Shown: positions 28,612 to 37,310, numbered from the stretch's first letter. The stretch is DNA of 64,000 bases from Prosthecomicrobium sp. N25 (GCF_037203705.1 NZ_JBBCAT010000002.1:744001-808000), one strand, 5' to 3'. Program-made: numbers and translations. Notes: a model not told the origin generated them from the sequence alone.

Positions 28612-28700
28612 TTGTGTCCCGTGGGCCACGACCGGACACAATCCGGCGGCCGGGGCCGACCGCTCTGGCGGGGGCGGGGGATCGATGCTATCGACCTCGC

Positions 28701-29891
28701 ATGGTGTCCTGGTCCCGCAGCGTCGTCCGCGACGCCTGCCACCGCGTTCTCGTCCTCACCTGCGCGCTCATCGGGCTCGCGGGCTGCTCCACGTTGCCCA
28801 CGGACGGCCCTTCGGCCGCGGTGATCACGAGCGAAGGGATCGAGGGCGGACTGCCCTCGGACAAGTACCTGATCCAGCCGCTGGACGAGGCCACCGCCTC
28901 GGTGATCGGGCCCTGGCGGCCCCGCAGCTTCGCCGACCTCTTCACGATCCGCTCCGGCCGGGCCGGACAGCCGATCGGCATCGGCGACGTGCTGGACATC
29001 CGGATCATGGAAGCGGGCGACAACGGCCTCTTCGCCAACACGCAGACGCGCGGGGCGCAATTCCAGGTCCAGGTGGACGAGACCGGGGACATCTTCGTCC
29101 CCTATATCGGCCGGGTCCGCGCGGCGGGACGGGCGCCGGAAGACCTCCGGTCGACCATCCAGACCACGCTCGCCGACAAGGCGATCCAGCCGCAGGTCCT
29201 GCTCACCGTGACCGGCAACCAGGCGAATGCCGCCACGGTGGTGGGCGACGTCAACCGGCCGGGCCGCTACGCGCTCAACGTCGGCGGCACGCGGCTCCTC
29301 GACGCGGTGGCGCTGGCGGGCGGGTCGCGCTTCACCACCTACGAGACGACCGTCACGCTGAAGCGGGGCAGGCAGACCGCGTCGGTGCTGCTCGAGGACC
29401 TCTTCTACATCCCCGAGAACAACGTCTACCTCAGGGCCGACGACGAGATCCTGCTCTCCTTCGCGCCGCAGACCTACACGCTGCTCGGCGCCGTGCCGGC
29501 GCCCTCGCAGATCAAGTTCGAGACCAAGCAGGTCACGCTCGCGGAGGCGATCGGGCGGGGCCGCGGGCTCAACACGCTGGCGGCCGACGCGAGCGGGGTG
29601 TTTCTCTTCCGCTACGAGGAGCCGTCGCTGGTTCGCAGGATCCGGCCGGACTACGTGGCGCCCGGGCCGGGCCCGGTGCCGACGGTCTACCGGCTCGACC
29701 TCACCCATCCGCGCGGCTTTTTCATCGCCAAGTCCATGTGGGTGCGGGACAAGGACGTGATCTACGTGGCGACGGCGCCGGCCGTGGAGTTCACGAAATT
29801 CGTCGACCTCCTGAACCGCGCCTCGACGGCCGGCCGCTCCGGGCTCGGCGCGGCGCTCGACGCCAAGACGCTCGACGGGCTCAACCGCTGA
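28701..29891 (+). CDS. Polysaccharide biosynthesis/export lipoprotein (Wza/GumB type)
   Basis: A 396-residue outer-membrane lipoprotein. The signal peptide ends in the lipobox LAGC (ALIGLAGCSTLPTDG). The poly-export domain follows (IGIGDVLDIRIMEAGDNGLF, VDETGDIFVPYIGRVRAAGR) and then SLBB domains (VTGNQANAATVVGDVNRPGR, YALNVGGTRLLDAVALAGGS, FFIAKSMWVRDKDVIYVATA). Proteins of this family form the octameric channel that lets capsule or exopolysaccharide cross the outer membrane. The ATG at 28701 starts the signal peptide; the upstream open frame is chance. It follows a glycosyltransferase gene, but no chain-length regulator or flippase is nearby. Confidence 0.92.
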   Translation: MVSWSRSVVRDACHRVLVLTCALIGLAGCSTLPTDGPSAAVITSEGIEGGLPSDKYLIQPLDEATASVIGPWRPRSFADLFTIRSGRAGQPIGIGDVLDIRIMEAGDNGLFANTQTRGAQFQVQVDETGDIFVPYIGRVRAAGRAPEDLRSTIQTTLADKAIQPQVLLTVTGNQANAATVVGDVNRPGRYALNVGGTRLLDAVALAGGSRFTTYETTVTLKRGRQTASVLLEDLFYIPENNVYLRADDEILLSFAPQTYTLLGAVPAPSQIKFETKQVTLAEAIGRGRGLNTLAADASGVFLFRYEEPSLVRRIRPDYVAPGPGPVPTVYRLDLTHPRGFFIAKSMWVRDKDVIYVATAPAVEFTKFVDLLNRASTAGRSGLGAALDAKTLDGLNR

Positions 29892-29917
29892 CGGTCCGCC
29901 GGGGCGGGAGATCCGGC

Positions 29918-30205
29918 ATGGCTGACGGTCCGCGAGACGATGCCGACGTGGTCAGGCTCGACCTGAAGGGCCTCAACTGCCCCCTGCCGGTCCTGAAGAC
30001 GCGGCGCCGGCTCGACGGGATGGCACCCGGCACCCGGGTGCTGGTGGAGGCCACCGACCCGATGAGCGCCATCGACATCCCGCACATGGTCGCCGAGGAC
30101 GGGCACCGTCTGGTGGAGACTCGACGGGCGGAGCGGGTCCTGACGTTCCTGATCGAACGGGGAGCCGGGGCTCAGCCGAAGCGCCCGGAGAAGCCGGAGA
30201 CCTGA
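29918..30205 (+). CDS. TusA family sulfurtransferase
   Basis: A 95-residue protein with the defining CPLP motif (LDLKGLNCPLPVLKTRRRLD; Cys21 is the persulfide carrier) and the second half ATDPMSAIDIPHMVAEDGHR. TusA proteins relay sulfur for tRNA thiolation, molybdenum cofactor or other metabolic uses. The ATG at 29918 has a GGGCGGGAG site. The last 34 bases overlap the 3' end of the CobW gene on the other strand. Confidence 0.92.
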   Translation: MADGPRDDADVVRLDLKGLNCPLPVLKTRRRLDGMAPGTRVLVEATDPMSAIDIPHMVAEDGHRLVETRRAERVLTFLIERGAGAQPKRPEKPET

Positions 30206-31398
30206 AGCGGGTTCGCCTCGACGGCGGTCCTGTCGGGCGTGTCGGGGGCGACATGCCCCGCGAAGGCGTCGAACATGCGGCGGACGAAGCCCTCGTCGAG
30301 ATCCTTGGTGATGAAGACCAGCCGGGTGCGGCGGTCCTCGTCCGGCCAGGCGGGGAGCTGGGTCGGGGGATGCAGCACGTGCTGGACCGCGTGCAGGACC
30401 AGCGGCCGCTCGGGATCCTCGGCGAGGCGGACCACGCCCTTCATGCGCAGGAGCCGCGGGCCGTGCGCGGAGCGGAGCAGGTCGAGGAAGAGGTCGAGCG
30501 AGCCGGCCGGGATGGGCCGGTCCGTGGTCAGGCAGAAGGCGCGGATGCGGTCGTCGTGCCGGTTCGGGTCGTGGTGGTGGCCGTGGTGATCGTGGCCGTG
30601 ACCATGGTGGTGGTCGTGATCATGATCATGGTCGTGGTCGTGCTGCTCCCCGCCGAGCTTCGCCTCGAGACGCCGCCGCTCCGCCTCGCGATCCCGGAAG
30701 GCCTCCTCGGAAAGCCAGCGACGGACGTCGGCGGACTTGCGGTCGGCGTTCCAGAGGCCGGTCTCCAGCAGTGCGGCGGGGGTCGCCTCGCCGGCGGCGG
30801 CATCGAGGATGGGGGCGGCGGGATTGAGAACGCGCAGGCGCGTGGCGAGCGTGACGAGGGTGCCGCGGTCCTCGGGGCGGACGAGGTCCGTCTTGGTGAG
30901 GACGATCCGGTCGGCGACGGCCGCCTGCTTCACGGCCTCCTCCTGGCCGTCGAGCGTCGCCATGCCGTTGACGGCGTCGACGAGCGTCACCACGCCGTCC
31001 AGGCGATAGCGTCGGACCAGGTAAGGGTGGCGCATGACGGTGTGCAGGATCGGGGCCGGGTCGGCGAGGCCCGTCGTCTCGATCACCACGCGGGCGAGGC
31101 GCTGGATCCGGCCATTGTCCAGGCGGCGCAGCAGGTCCTCGAGGGTGGCCACGAGATCGCCGCGGATGGTGCAGCAGAGGCAGCCGGAGGAGAGTTCGAC
31201 GACGCCGTCGTCGGCCCGCTCGACGAGCACGTGGTCGATGCCGATCTCGCCGAACTCGTTGATGATCACGGCCGTGTCGGCGAGCGCCGGGTCGCGGAGC
31301 AGGCGGTTCAGCAGCGTGGTCTTGCCGGCGCCCAGGAAGCCGGTGATCACCGTCACCGGCACGGGGGCGGGGACGGGCGGAGCGCTGTCTTCCGGCAT
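30172..31398 (-). CDS. CobW/COG0523 family metal-chaperone GTPase
   Basis: A 408-residue G3E GTPase. The P-loop is GFLGAGKTT (20-28) and the metal site CLCC (73-76) lies in VELSSGCLCCTIRGDLVATL. Then follow IETTGLADPAPI and TKTD. After residue 260 comes a loop of alternating histidine and aspartate, about 30 residues long, and the CobW C-terminal domain (ALRMKGVVRL-type block read here as RLLRMKGVVRLAEDPE). Members deliver zinc, cobalt or other metals to client proteins. The ATG at 31398 is the correct start; the frame is open upstream for 3.3 kb only by chance. It follows the D,D-carboxypeptidase by 20 bases and lies back-to-back with the urease cluster. Confidence 0.93.
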   Translation of the reverse strand: MPEDSAPPVPAPVPVTVITGFLGAGKTTLLNRLLRDPALADTAVIINEFGEIGIDHVLVERADDGVVELSSGCLCCTIRGDLVATLEDLLRRLDNGRIQRLARVVIETTGLADPAPILHTVMRHPYLVRRYRLDGVVTLVDAVNGMATLDGQEEAVKQAAVADRIVLTKTDLVRPEDRGTLVTLATRLRVLNPAAPILDAAAGEATPAALLETGLWNADRKSADVRRWLSEEAFRDREAERRRLEAKLGGEQHDHDHDHDHDHHHGHGHDHHGHHHDPNRHDDRIRAFCLTTDRPIPAGSLDLFLDLLRSAHGPRLLRMKGVVRLAEDPERPLVLHAVQHVLHPPTQLPAWPDEDRRTRLVFITKDLDEGFVRRMFDAFAGHVAPDTPDRTAVEANPLQVSGFSGRFG

Positions 31399-31418
31399 TT
31401 CAGGGGCCTCGCGAGGGG

Positions 31419-33203
31419 TCAGTTCTTCCGGCGCTTGCGCGACGCGTCGTCCTTGTCGTCCACCACCTTGGTGGAGGAGGCCGCGGTCTTGGCCGCGGGC
31501 TTGGCGGGTGCCGCGGACGCCCGGCCGGCCGGGGCGGCCGGCTTCGGCGGCGTCACCGCGGCACGGGCGGCCGCGGGCTTCGGCTTCGGGAGCGGGTAGG
31601 CCTCGGCGGCCGGCACCGGGTTCACGGCCACGGGCGCGGCCGCGGCCGGCTGGGGCCGGGCCGCCGGCGGCTCGGCAGGTGGCGTCGGGCCGGCGATGAC
31701 CATCGGGGCGCCGGTCGCGGGCGGCAGACTGGCGGCCACGCCGGCTCCTGAGGCCGGGCCGGTGGCGGGCTTGGGGGGCTCCGTCGAGAAGCCCGGGAAG
31801 AGACTGAAGGCGCGGCTGGTGATCGAGGCGGCCGGCACGTCGATCTCGGGCTTGTCGGCCTTCGGCGGGGGCGGGAAGAGGGAGCCGGGAGCCGGGGCCG
31901 CGCGCGGCCCCGTCTCGGACACGAGGGCGCTCACCTGCGGGACGGGCGCGGCCGGCGGCTTGGCATCGGGCACGACGATCGGTCCGGTCGCGACGGCGGT
32001 CGTGCCGGGATCGGGCAGCGGATCGGCACCGCCTGTGTAGACCTTGACCGGCGGGCCGATGTCGAAGCGGGCGGTCAGGAAGGAGTTGGGCTGGGCCTTC
32101 CGGCCCTTCGCGGGCTGCTGGCCCGGGAATATGACGCCGTTCTGACCTTCCTCCGGGGCGGGGGCCTGGGCCTGCAGCGGCTCGTCGGCGTCCTCTCCGA
32201 CCGGCTTGCGGTTGCGGCCGCAGACCTCGTCGCGGATGTTCTGCACCGGACGGGCGGCCTCGGGCCCCGCCTGCATGGTTTCGATCGTCTCCTTGGCGCC
32301 GCCGCCGAACAGGCCGGCGAGGACGTTGCCGCTCGACTGGAAGCCCCGGGTGAACAGCTCCGCGGCCTTCTCGGCGCGGCTGCGGGCGTTGGGCGAACCG
32401 AGCACCACGGCCACGAGCCGGCGGTTGTCGCGGGTCACCGTGGCGACGACGTTGAAGCCGGAGGCACAGATGAAGCCCGTCTTCATGCCGTCCGTGCCGG
32501 GGAAGCGGTCCATCAGATGATTGTGGTTGCGCAGCGTGATCTTGCCGAACTGGATCGCGGGCAGCTTGAAATAGTCGGCATATTCGGGGAATTCGCGGAT
32601 GAGGGCGCGCGCCAGCAGGCCGAGGTCGCGCGCGGTCGTGTGCTGGCGCTCGTCGGGCAGGCCGTTGGGGTTGCCCCAGACGGTGCCGGTCATGCCGAGC
32701 CGGCGGGCGTGGCGGTTCATCTCCTCCACGAAGGCGTCCTCGGAGCCGGAGACGGCCTCGCCGAGCGCCCAGGCGACGTCGTTCGCCGACTTCACCATGA
32801 TGATCTTCAAGGCGTTGTCGACGGTGACCACGGTCCCGACCGGAAAGCCCATCTTGCTCGGCGGCTGGCTCAGCGCGGCGGCGGACATGACGACCGGCGA
32901 TGTCAGCTTCATGCGGCCCGACCGGATCGCCTGGAAGGTGACATAGGTCGTCATCAGCTTGGTGACCGAGGCCGGATACCAGGCCTGGTGGGCGTTCTTC
33001 TTGTCGAGCACCTCGCCGGTCTTGGCGTCGAAGAGCAGCCAGGCGTGGGCATACTGGGCGCGGGCGTCCCCAGCGGTGGAGACCTGGAGGCCGGCCGCGA
33101 CGGCGAGCGGGAGCAGGCCCGCGCGGAGCCACTGCGCGACGCGGCCCGTCCGGAGCCCGGGAGCGGCGGGGGTCGGCGAGGGGCGGTTCGGGAACGATCG
33201 CAT
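31419..33203 (-). CDS. D-alanyl-D-alanine carboxypeptidase (PBP5/6 type) with long Pro/Ala tail
   Basis: A 594-residue serine peptidase of family S11. After the signal peptide, the active-site motifs are SVTK (79-82, nucleophile Ser79), SAN (139-141) and KTG (241-243). It trims the terminal D-alanine from peptidoglycan stem peptides in the periplasm. The catalytic part ends near residue 330; a further 250 residues are proline- and alanine-rich and likely disordered or wall-spanning, with a basic end (DDASRKRRKN). This tail is much longer than in the enterobacterial enzymes. It is first in a unit with the CobW gene and divergent from ureD. Confidence 0.92.
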   Translation of the reverse strand: MRSFPNRPSPTPAAPGLRTGRVAQWLRAGLLPLAVAAGLQVSTAGDARAQYAHAWLLFDAKTGEVLDKKNAHQAWYPASVTKLMTTYVTFQAIRSGRMKLTSPVVMSAAALSQPPSKMGFPVGTVVTVDNALKIIMVKSANDVAWALGEAVSGSEDAFVEEMNRHARRLGMTGTVWGNPNGLPDERQHTTARDLGLLARALIREFPEYADYFKLPAIQFGKITLRNHNHLMDRFPGTDGMKTGFICASGFNVVATVTRDNRRLVAVVLGSPNARSRAEKAAELFTRGFQSSGNVLAGLFGGGAKETIETMQAGPEAARPVQNIRDEVCGRNRKPVGEDADEPLQAQAPAPEEGQNGVIFPGQQPAKGRKAQPNSFLTARFDIGPPVKVYTGGADPLPDPGTTAVATGPIVVPDAKPPAAPVPQVSALVSETGPRAAPAPGSLFPPPPKADKPEIDVPAASITSRAFSLFPGFSTEPPKPATGPASGAGVAASLPPATGAPMVIAGPTPPAEPPAARPQPAAAAPVAVNPVPAAEAYPLPKPKPAAARAAVTPPKPAAPAGRASAAPAKPAAKTAASSTKVVDDKDDASRKRRKN

Positions 33204-33268
33204 CACTGCTCCGGGTCGGCCGAACGGTCCCGATTCGCGCGACGGGACCGCAGGCTCGGGGCCCCAAT

Positions 33269-33297
33269 CCCATAAGCGATTTCGGTGCCTGCGGCAA
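33269..33297 (-). promoter_or_regulatory. Candidate promoter of the carboxypeptidase-CobW unit
   Basis: On the minus strand TTGCCG (33297-33292) and TATGGG (33274-33269) are 17 bases apart, about 65 bases before the start codon. Both boxes are imperfect. Confidence 0.35.
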
Positions 33298-33454
33298 AGG
33301 CCCCACCGGGCCGATCGCGGGTTGTCCCCGGGCGGGCCGGGATCTGATCGCTTCTTGTGCAGGGGGCCTTGGAATTGGGCAAGAGCACGCCTGTGCATTC
33401 GATAGCGATCCCGGCAAGATGCGAATGAATCGGACCACAATGCGGCGTGCCCGC

Positions 33455-33470
33455 TGGCCCCGCTCTTGCT
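33455..33470 (+). promoter_or_regulatory. Sigma-54 (RpoN) promoter of the urease cluster
   Basis: TGGCCCCGCTCTTGCT has the invariant GG and GC dinucleotides of a -24/-12 promoter with the exact 10-base separation, and matches TGGC-N7-TTGC. Transcription would begin near 33481, leaving a 36-base leader with the AGGAG ribosome site of ureD. Sigma-54 control by NtrC is the classical nitrogen-limitation control of urease. Confidence 0.6.
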
Positions 33471-33516
33471 CTCCCTCGCAGACCGACAACGCTCCAACGG
33501 AGGAGACCGTTCGCCC

Positions 33517-34377
33517 ATGCCTCTCGACGGCGCCGCGCCGACCGCCCTGGAGGGCCCCGCTCCGCCGGCGCTGCAGCGGGCGCGCGGGCGCGCGGAGGTC
33601 GCCTTCCGGGCCGGCCCGGAAGGCCGGACGCGGCTGGAACGGCTCTTCCAAGAGGGGCAGGCGAAGATCCGGCTGCCGGCCGTGCATGGAGGGCCGCCGG
33701 TCGCGGTCCTGATCAATACCGCCGGCGGGGTGACGGGGGGCGACCGCCTCGCCTATGCGGCCACCTGGGGTGCGGGCGCGCGGGCGACCGTGACCGCGCA
33801 GGCGGCCGAGCGGATCTACCGCTCCACCGGCGAAGCGGGCCATATCGACGTGGCGCTGACTGTGGGTCCGGGGGCCGAGGCCGAGTGGCTGCCGCAGGAG
33901 ACGATCCTGTTCGACCGGGGCCGCATCCGCCGCCGCCTCGAGGTGGATCTCGCGGCCGACGCTTCGCTCCTGATGGTGGAGACGGTGGTGTTCGGGCGCG
34001 GCGCCATGGGCGAGCGCGTCCGCGGCGGCGAGATCGTGGACCACTGGCGCATCCGCCGCGACGGCCGCCTCCTCTTCGCCGACAGCCTGCGGGTGACCGG
34101 CGACAGCGTGTCGGTCCTGGCGGGAGCGGCGACCGGGGCGGGAGCGACCGCCCTGTCGACCGTGGTTCTCGTGGCTCCGGACGCCGCCGGACGCCTGGAC
34201 GCGGTCCGGGAGGTCCTTCAGGCCGGGCCGGGCGCGGTGGAGAGCGGCGCCAGCGCGCTGGACAGACTGCTCGTCATCCGCTTCCTTTCCCTTTCCGCGC
34301 AGGCACTCCGGGCGGAACTCGTCCGGGTCCTCGAAGCCCTCCGGGGCCGGCCGCTCCCGCGCGTCTGGTCCTGCTGA
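33517..34377 (+). CDS. ureD: Urease accessory protein UreD
   Basis: A 286-residue accessory protein, the first of the urease cluster. INTAGGVTGGDRLAYAATWG, AERIYRSTGEAGHIDVALTV and WLPQETILFDRGRIRRRLEV are conserved UreD/UreH blocks. It binds the apo-urease and recruits UreF and UreG during nickel insertion. The ATG at 33517 follows a GGAGGAG site; an in-frame ATG-type start at 33466 lies inside the sigma-54 promoter and is excluded. Confidence 0.95.
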   Translation: MPLDGAAPTALEGPAPPALQRARGRAEVAFRAGPEGRTRLERLFQEGQAKIRLPAVHGGPPVAVLINTAGGVTGGDRLAYAATWGAGARATVTAQAAERIYRSTGEAGHIDVALTVGPGAEAEWLPQETILFDRGRIRRRLEVDLAADASLLMVETVVFGRGAMGERVRGGEIVDHWRIRRDGRLLFADSLRVTGDSVSVLAGAATGAGATALSTVVLVAPDAAGRLDAVREVLQAGPGAVESGASALDRLLVIRFLSLSAQALRAELVRVLEALRGRPLPRVWSC

Positions 34378-34410
34378 TCCCCGTCCCTTGAGCCGTCGCG
34401 AGACCCCCGC

Positions 34411-34713
34411 ATGAACCTCACACCCCGCGAAAAGGACAAGCTTCTCATCGCCATGGCGGCGATCGTGGCGCGCAGGCGCCTCGAGCGCGGCGTGAAGCTC
34501 AACCACCCGGAGGCGATCGCGCTCATCTCCGATTTCGTCATGGAGGGGGCCCGCGACGGGCGGACCGTCGCCGACCTGATGGAGGCGGGGGCGCATGTGG
34601 TGACGCGCGATCAGGTGATGCCCGGCATCGCCGAGATGATCCACGACGTGCAGGTCGAGGCGACCTTTCCGGACGGGGTGAAGCTCGTCACCGTCCACGA
34701 ACCGATCCGCTGA
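34411..34713 (+). CDS. ureA: Urease subunit gamma
   Basis: A 100-residue structural subunit. [40 protein letters not shown] and GMAEMI-type text ([20 protein letters not shown]) cover the whole family. It is a separate polypeptide, unlike the fused subunits of some bacteria. ureB follows after 11 bases. Confidence 0.97.
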   Translation: MNLTPREKDKLLIAMAAIVARRRLERGVKLNHPEAIALISDFVMEGARDGRTVADLMEAGAHVVTRDQVMPGIAEMIHDVQVEATFPDGVKLVTVHEPIR

Positions 34714-34724
34714 GGGAGGCAGGC

Positions 34725-35030
34725 ATGATCCCGGGTGAAGTCATCACGGCCGCGGGCGAGATCGAGCTCAACGCAGGGCTGCCGACCGTCACGCTCGACG
34801 TCGCCAACACGGGGGACCGCCCCGTCCAGGTCGGATCGCACTACCATTTCTTCGAGACGAATCCGGGCCTCGCCTTCGATCGCGAAAGGGCGAGGGGCAT
34901 GCGGCTCGACATTCCGGCGGGCACCGCCGTGCGCTTCGAACCGGGCCAGACCCGCACGGTGACGCTGGTGCCGTTCCGCGGCCGGCGCGAGGTCTACGGC
35001 TTCCGGCAGGCCGTGATGGGGAAATTGTGA
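34725..35030 (+). CDS. ureB: Urease subunit beta
   Basis: A 101-residue structural subunit: [20 protein letters not shown], then [20 protein letters not shown] and [20 protein letters not shown]. In most clusters ureC follows within a few bases. Here 526 bases with a decayed toxin-antitoxin remnant intervene, which could weaken coupled translation with ureC. Confidence 0.97.
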   Translation: MIPGEVITAAGEIELNAGLPTVTLDVANTGDRPVQVGSHYHFFETNPGLAFDRERARGMRLDIPAGTAVRFEPGQTRTVTLVPFRGRREVYGFRQAVMGKL

Positions 35031-35085
35031 ACGCACTGCTTCTCTGGTCAGGTTCAACTTCTCTCAAAAAGTACGGAGAAGTGCG

Positions 35086-35451
35086 GTGAGCAAGCATCAG
35101 GTGATGCGGATCGACGCGAAGAGCTCCGCGAAAGGGCAGGTCACGATTCCCGCCGAGATCCGGGAGTTGATCGGGCTCGCCCCCGGCGGCTCGGTGCAAT
35201 TCGTCTCCAACGACAAGGGCGAGGTCCGGCTGATCGCGAAGCGAAAGGACATAGGCCACCTGTTCGGGATCTTTGGACCGCAGGACTGCTCTGGACTTTG
35301 CGCAAGAGCGGTGGCTACGACCGGGAAAAACTTGCGGACGTCCCTACAGGCCTGCTCGCCGCCCAGAATCTCGTCGTCGAACGCTCCGATCTCGTGGCAC
35401 GTGCACTCTTCACCTTTCAGTCGGGCGGCCCGGGCTTTGCCGACTGCCTGA
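35086..35451 (+). pseudogene. VapB-type antitoxin remnant, 3' end lost
   Basis: The first 60 residues are a good AbrB/MazE/SpoVT-fold VapB antitoxin: DAKSSAKGQVTIPAEIRELI, then GLAPGGSVQFVSNDKGEVRL and KRKDIGHLFGIFG. After about base 35283 the frame loses all similarity because it enters toxin-coding DNA in the wrong frame and runs to a stop at 35451. The natural antitoxin tail that wraps the toxin is missing. A GGAGAAG ribosome site precedes the GTG start, and ACTTCTC (35057-) with GAGAAGT (35075-) forms an inverted repeat just upstream that may be the old operator. Confidence 0.75.
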
Positions 35452-35543
35452 TTGCCGAACTCAACGGCGCTGCCGGTGCGGTCGAGACCGTGACCATCGA
35501 CGGCAAAGCCAAGACCAGCACTCACTTCGTCCCTCTGGCCTGA
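35286..35543 (+). pseudogene. VapC-type PIN-domain toxin remnant, 5' end lost
   Basis: In the third frame the sequence LLWTLRKSGGYDREKLADVP begins abruptly near 35286 and continues through GLLAAQNLVVERSDLVARAL, GGPGFADCLIAELNGAAGA and [11 protein letters not shown] to a stop at 35541-35543. This is the C-terminal two-thirds of a VapC ribonuclease. It keeps the third and fourth acidic positions (FADCL, TIDG) but lacks the N-terminal aspartate and the helix glutamate, so it cannot be active. A single internal deletion joining vapB to vapC, of roughly 200 bases, explains both remnants. Confidence 0.75.
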
Positions 35544-35556
35544 GGTTATCCGCCCC

Positions 35557-37266
35557 ATGTCCTTCAAGATCTCCCGCCCCGCCTATGCCGACATGTTCGG
35601 GCCGACCGTCGGCGACAAGGTGCGGCTCGCCGACACCGACCTGATCGTCGAGGTGGAAAAGGACTTCACCACCTATGGCGAGGAGGTGAAGTTCGGCGGC
35701 GGCAAGGTCATCCGCGACGGGATGGGTCAAGCGCAGACGACGCGGGCCGAGGGGGCGGTCGACACGGTCATCACCAACGTGCTGATCCTGGACCACTGGG
35801 GCATCGTCAAGGCCGACGTCGGCCTGAAGGACGGCAAGATCGCCGCCATCGGCAAGGCCGGGAACCCGGACGTGCAGCCCGGCGTCGACATCATCGTCGG
35901 GCCCGGCACGGAGGCGATCGCCGGCGAGGGCAAGATCCTGACCGCCGGCGCGCTCGATACCCACATCCACTACATCTGCCCGCAGCAGATCGACGAGGCG
36001 CTGATGTCTGGCGTCACCACGATGCTCGGTGGCGGCACCGGGCCGGCGACCGGCACGGCGGCGACCACCTGCACGCCCGGGCCCTGGCATCTGCGGCGGA
36101 TGATCGAGGCGGCGGAGGCCTTCCCGATGAACCTCGCCTTCGCGGGCAAGGGCAACGCGTCGCTCCCCGCCGGTCTCGTCGAGCAGGTCAGGGCCGGGGC
36201 CAGCGCTCTGAAGCTGCACGAGGACTGGGGGACGACGCCCGCGGCCATCGACAACTGCCTCGCGGTGGCGGACGAGTACGACGTGCAGGTGATGATCCAC
36301 ACCGACACGCTGAACGAATCCGGCTTCGTCGAGGACACGGTGGCGGCCTTCAAGGGCCGCACGATCCACGCCTACCACACCGAGGGCGCGGGCGGCGGCC
36401 ACGCGCCGGACATCATCAAGGTGGCGGGACTGCCGAACGTCATCCCGTCGTCCACCAATCCGACCCGGCCCTACACGCGCAACACGCTCGACGAGCATCT
36501 CGACATGCTCATGGTCTGTCACCACCTGGACCCGTCCATCCCGGAGGACGTCGCCTTCGCGGAAAGCCGGATCCGGCGCGAGACGATCGCGGCGGAGGAC
36601 ATCCTGCACGACATGGGGGCCTTCTCGATCGTGTCCTCCGACAGCCAGGCGATGGGCCGCGTCGGCGAGGTGCTGATCCGCACCTTCCAGACCGCCCACA
36701 AGATGCGCGTCCAGCGCGGCCGCCTGAAGGAGGAGAGCGGCGAGAACGACAACGTGCGGGTCAAGCGCTACATCGCCAAGGTGACCATCAATCCGGCGAT
36801 CGCGCACGGGCTGTCGAAATACGTGGGCTCCGTCGAGGTCGGCAAGTTCGCCGACCTGGTGCTTTGGACGCCGGCCTTCTTCGGCGTGAAGCCGGACCTC
36901 ATCCTGAAGCTCGGCACCATCGCGGCGGCCCCCATGGGCGATCCGAACGCCTCCATCCCGACGCCGCAGCCGGTGCACTACCGGCCGATGTTCGGGGCCT
37001 ACGGCAAGGCACTGTCGCGCTCGGCGATCACCTTCGTGTCGAAGGCCGCCTACGAGGCGGGCATCGCCGAGGCGCTCGGGCTCGACAAGGTGGTGCTGCC
37101 GGTGGAGAACACCCGCGGGATCGGCAAGGCCTCGATGGTCCACAACGCGGCGACGCCGGTGATCGAGGTCGACCCGGAGACCTACGAGGTCAGAGCCGAC
37201 GGCGAACTCCTCACCTGTGAACCGGCCTCCGAACTGCCGATGGCACAGCGCTACTTCCTGTTCTGA
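35557..37266 (+). CDS. ureC: Urease subunit alpha
   Basis: The 569-residue catalytic subunit, which hydrolyses urea to ammonia and carbamate at a di-nickel site. Nickel ligands lie in [11 protein letters not shown], the carbamylated Lys219 in [10 protein letters not shown], further histidines in [20 protein letters not shown], and the flap Cys321-His322 in [20 protein letters not shown]. Length and all motifs are intact, so urease should be functional despite the scar upstream. The start codon is 13 bases after the VapC remnant stop. Confidence 0.97.
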   Translation: MSFKISRPAYADMFGPTVGDKVRLADTDLIVEVEKDFTTYGEEVKFGGGKVIRDGMGQAQTTRAEGAVDTVITNVLILDHWGIVKADVGLKDGKIAAIGKAGNPDVQPGVDIIVGPGTEAIAGEGKILTAGALDTHIHYICPQQIDEALMSGVTTMLGGGTGPATGTAATTCTPGPWHLRRMIEAAEAFPMNLAFAGKGNASLPAGLVEQVRAGASALKLHEDWGTTPAAIDNCLAVADEYDVQVMIHTDTLNESGFVEDTVAAFKGRTIHAYHTEGAGGGHAPDIIKVAGLPNVIPSSTNPTRPYTRNTLDEHLDMLMVCHHLDPSIPEDVAFAESRIRRETIAAEDILHDMGAFSIVSSDSQAMGRVGEVLIRTFQTAHKMRVQRGRLKEESGENDNVRVKRYIAKVTINPAIAHGLSKYVGSVEVGKFADLVLWTPAFFGVKPDLILKLGTIAAAPMGDPNASIPTPQPVHYRPMFGAYGKALSRSAITFVSKAAYEAGIAEALGLDKVVLPVENTRGIGKASMVHNAATPVIEVDPETYEVRADGELLTCEPASELPMAQRYFLF

Positions 37267-37310
37267 GGCCCTTGCTGTTCCGGGATGGGCGTACGCGCTA
37301 TGATGGGATC

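Larger units (their letters stand above)
33204..33516. other. Divergent control region between carboxypeptidase and urease genes
   Basis: These 313 bases contain no gene. They hold a minus-strand promoter candidate for the carboxypeptidase (33269-33297), a sigma-54-type promoter for ureD (33455-33470), and an inverted GCAC/GTGC pair at 33385-33396 about 60 bases above the latter that could be part of an activator site. Confidence 0.55.

Noticed and set aside
30580-30660. Short tandem repeats resembling a CRISPR-like or microsatellite array, also at 38500-38700
   Set aside because: They are GAC/CAC-type codon runs coding for histidine/aspartate loops in the CobW and UreE proteins; no spacer pattern exists.
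31399-34698. A minus-strand frame open for more than 4.5 kb, reaching from the cobW gene back across ureD and ureA
   Set aside because: Only the last 408 codons show a protein family. The rest is arginine/proline-rich text opposite real genes, as expected in DNA of this GC content.
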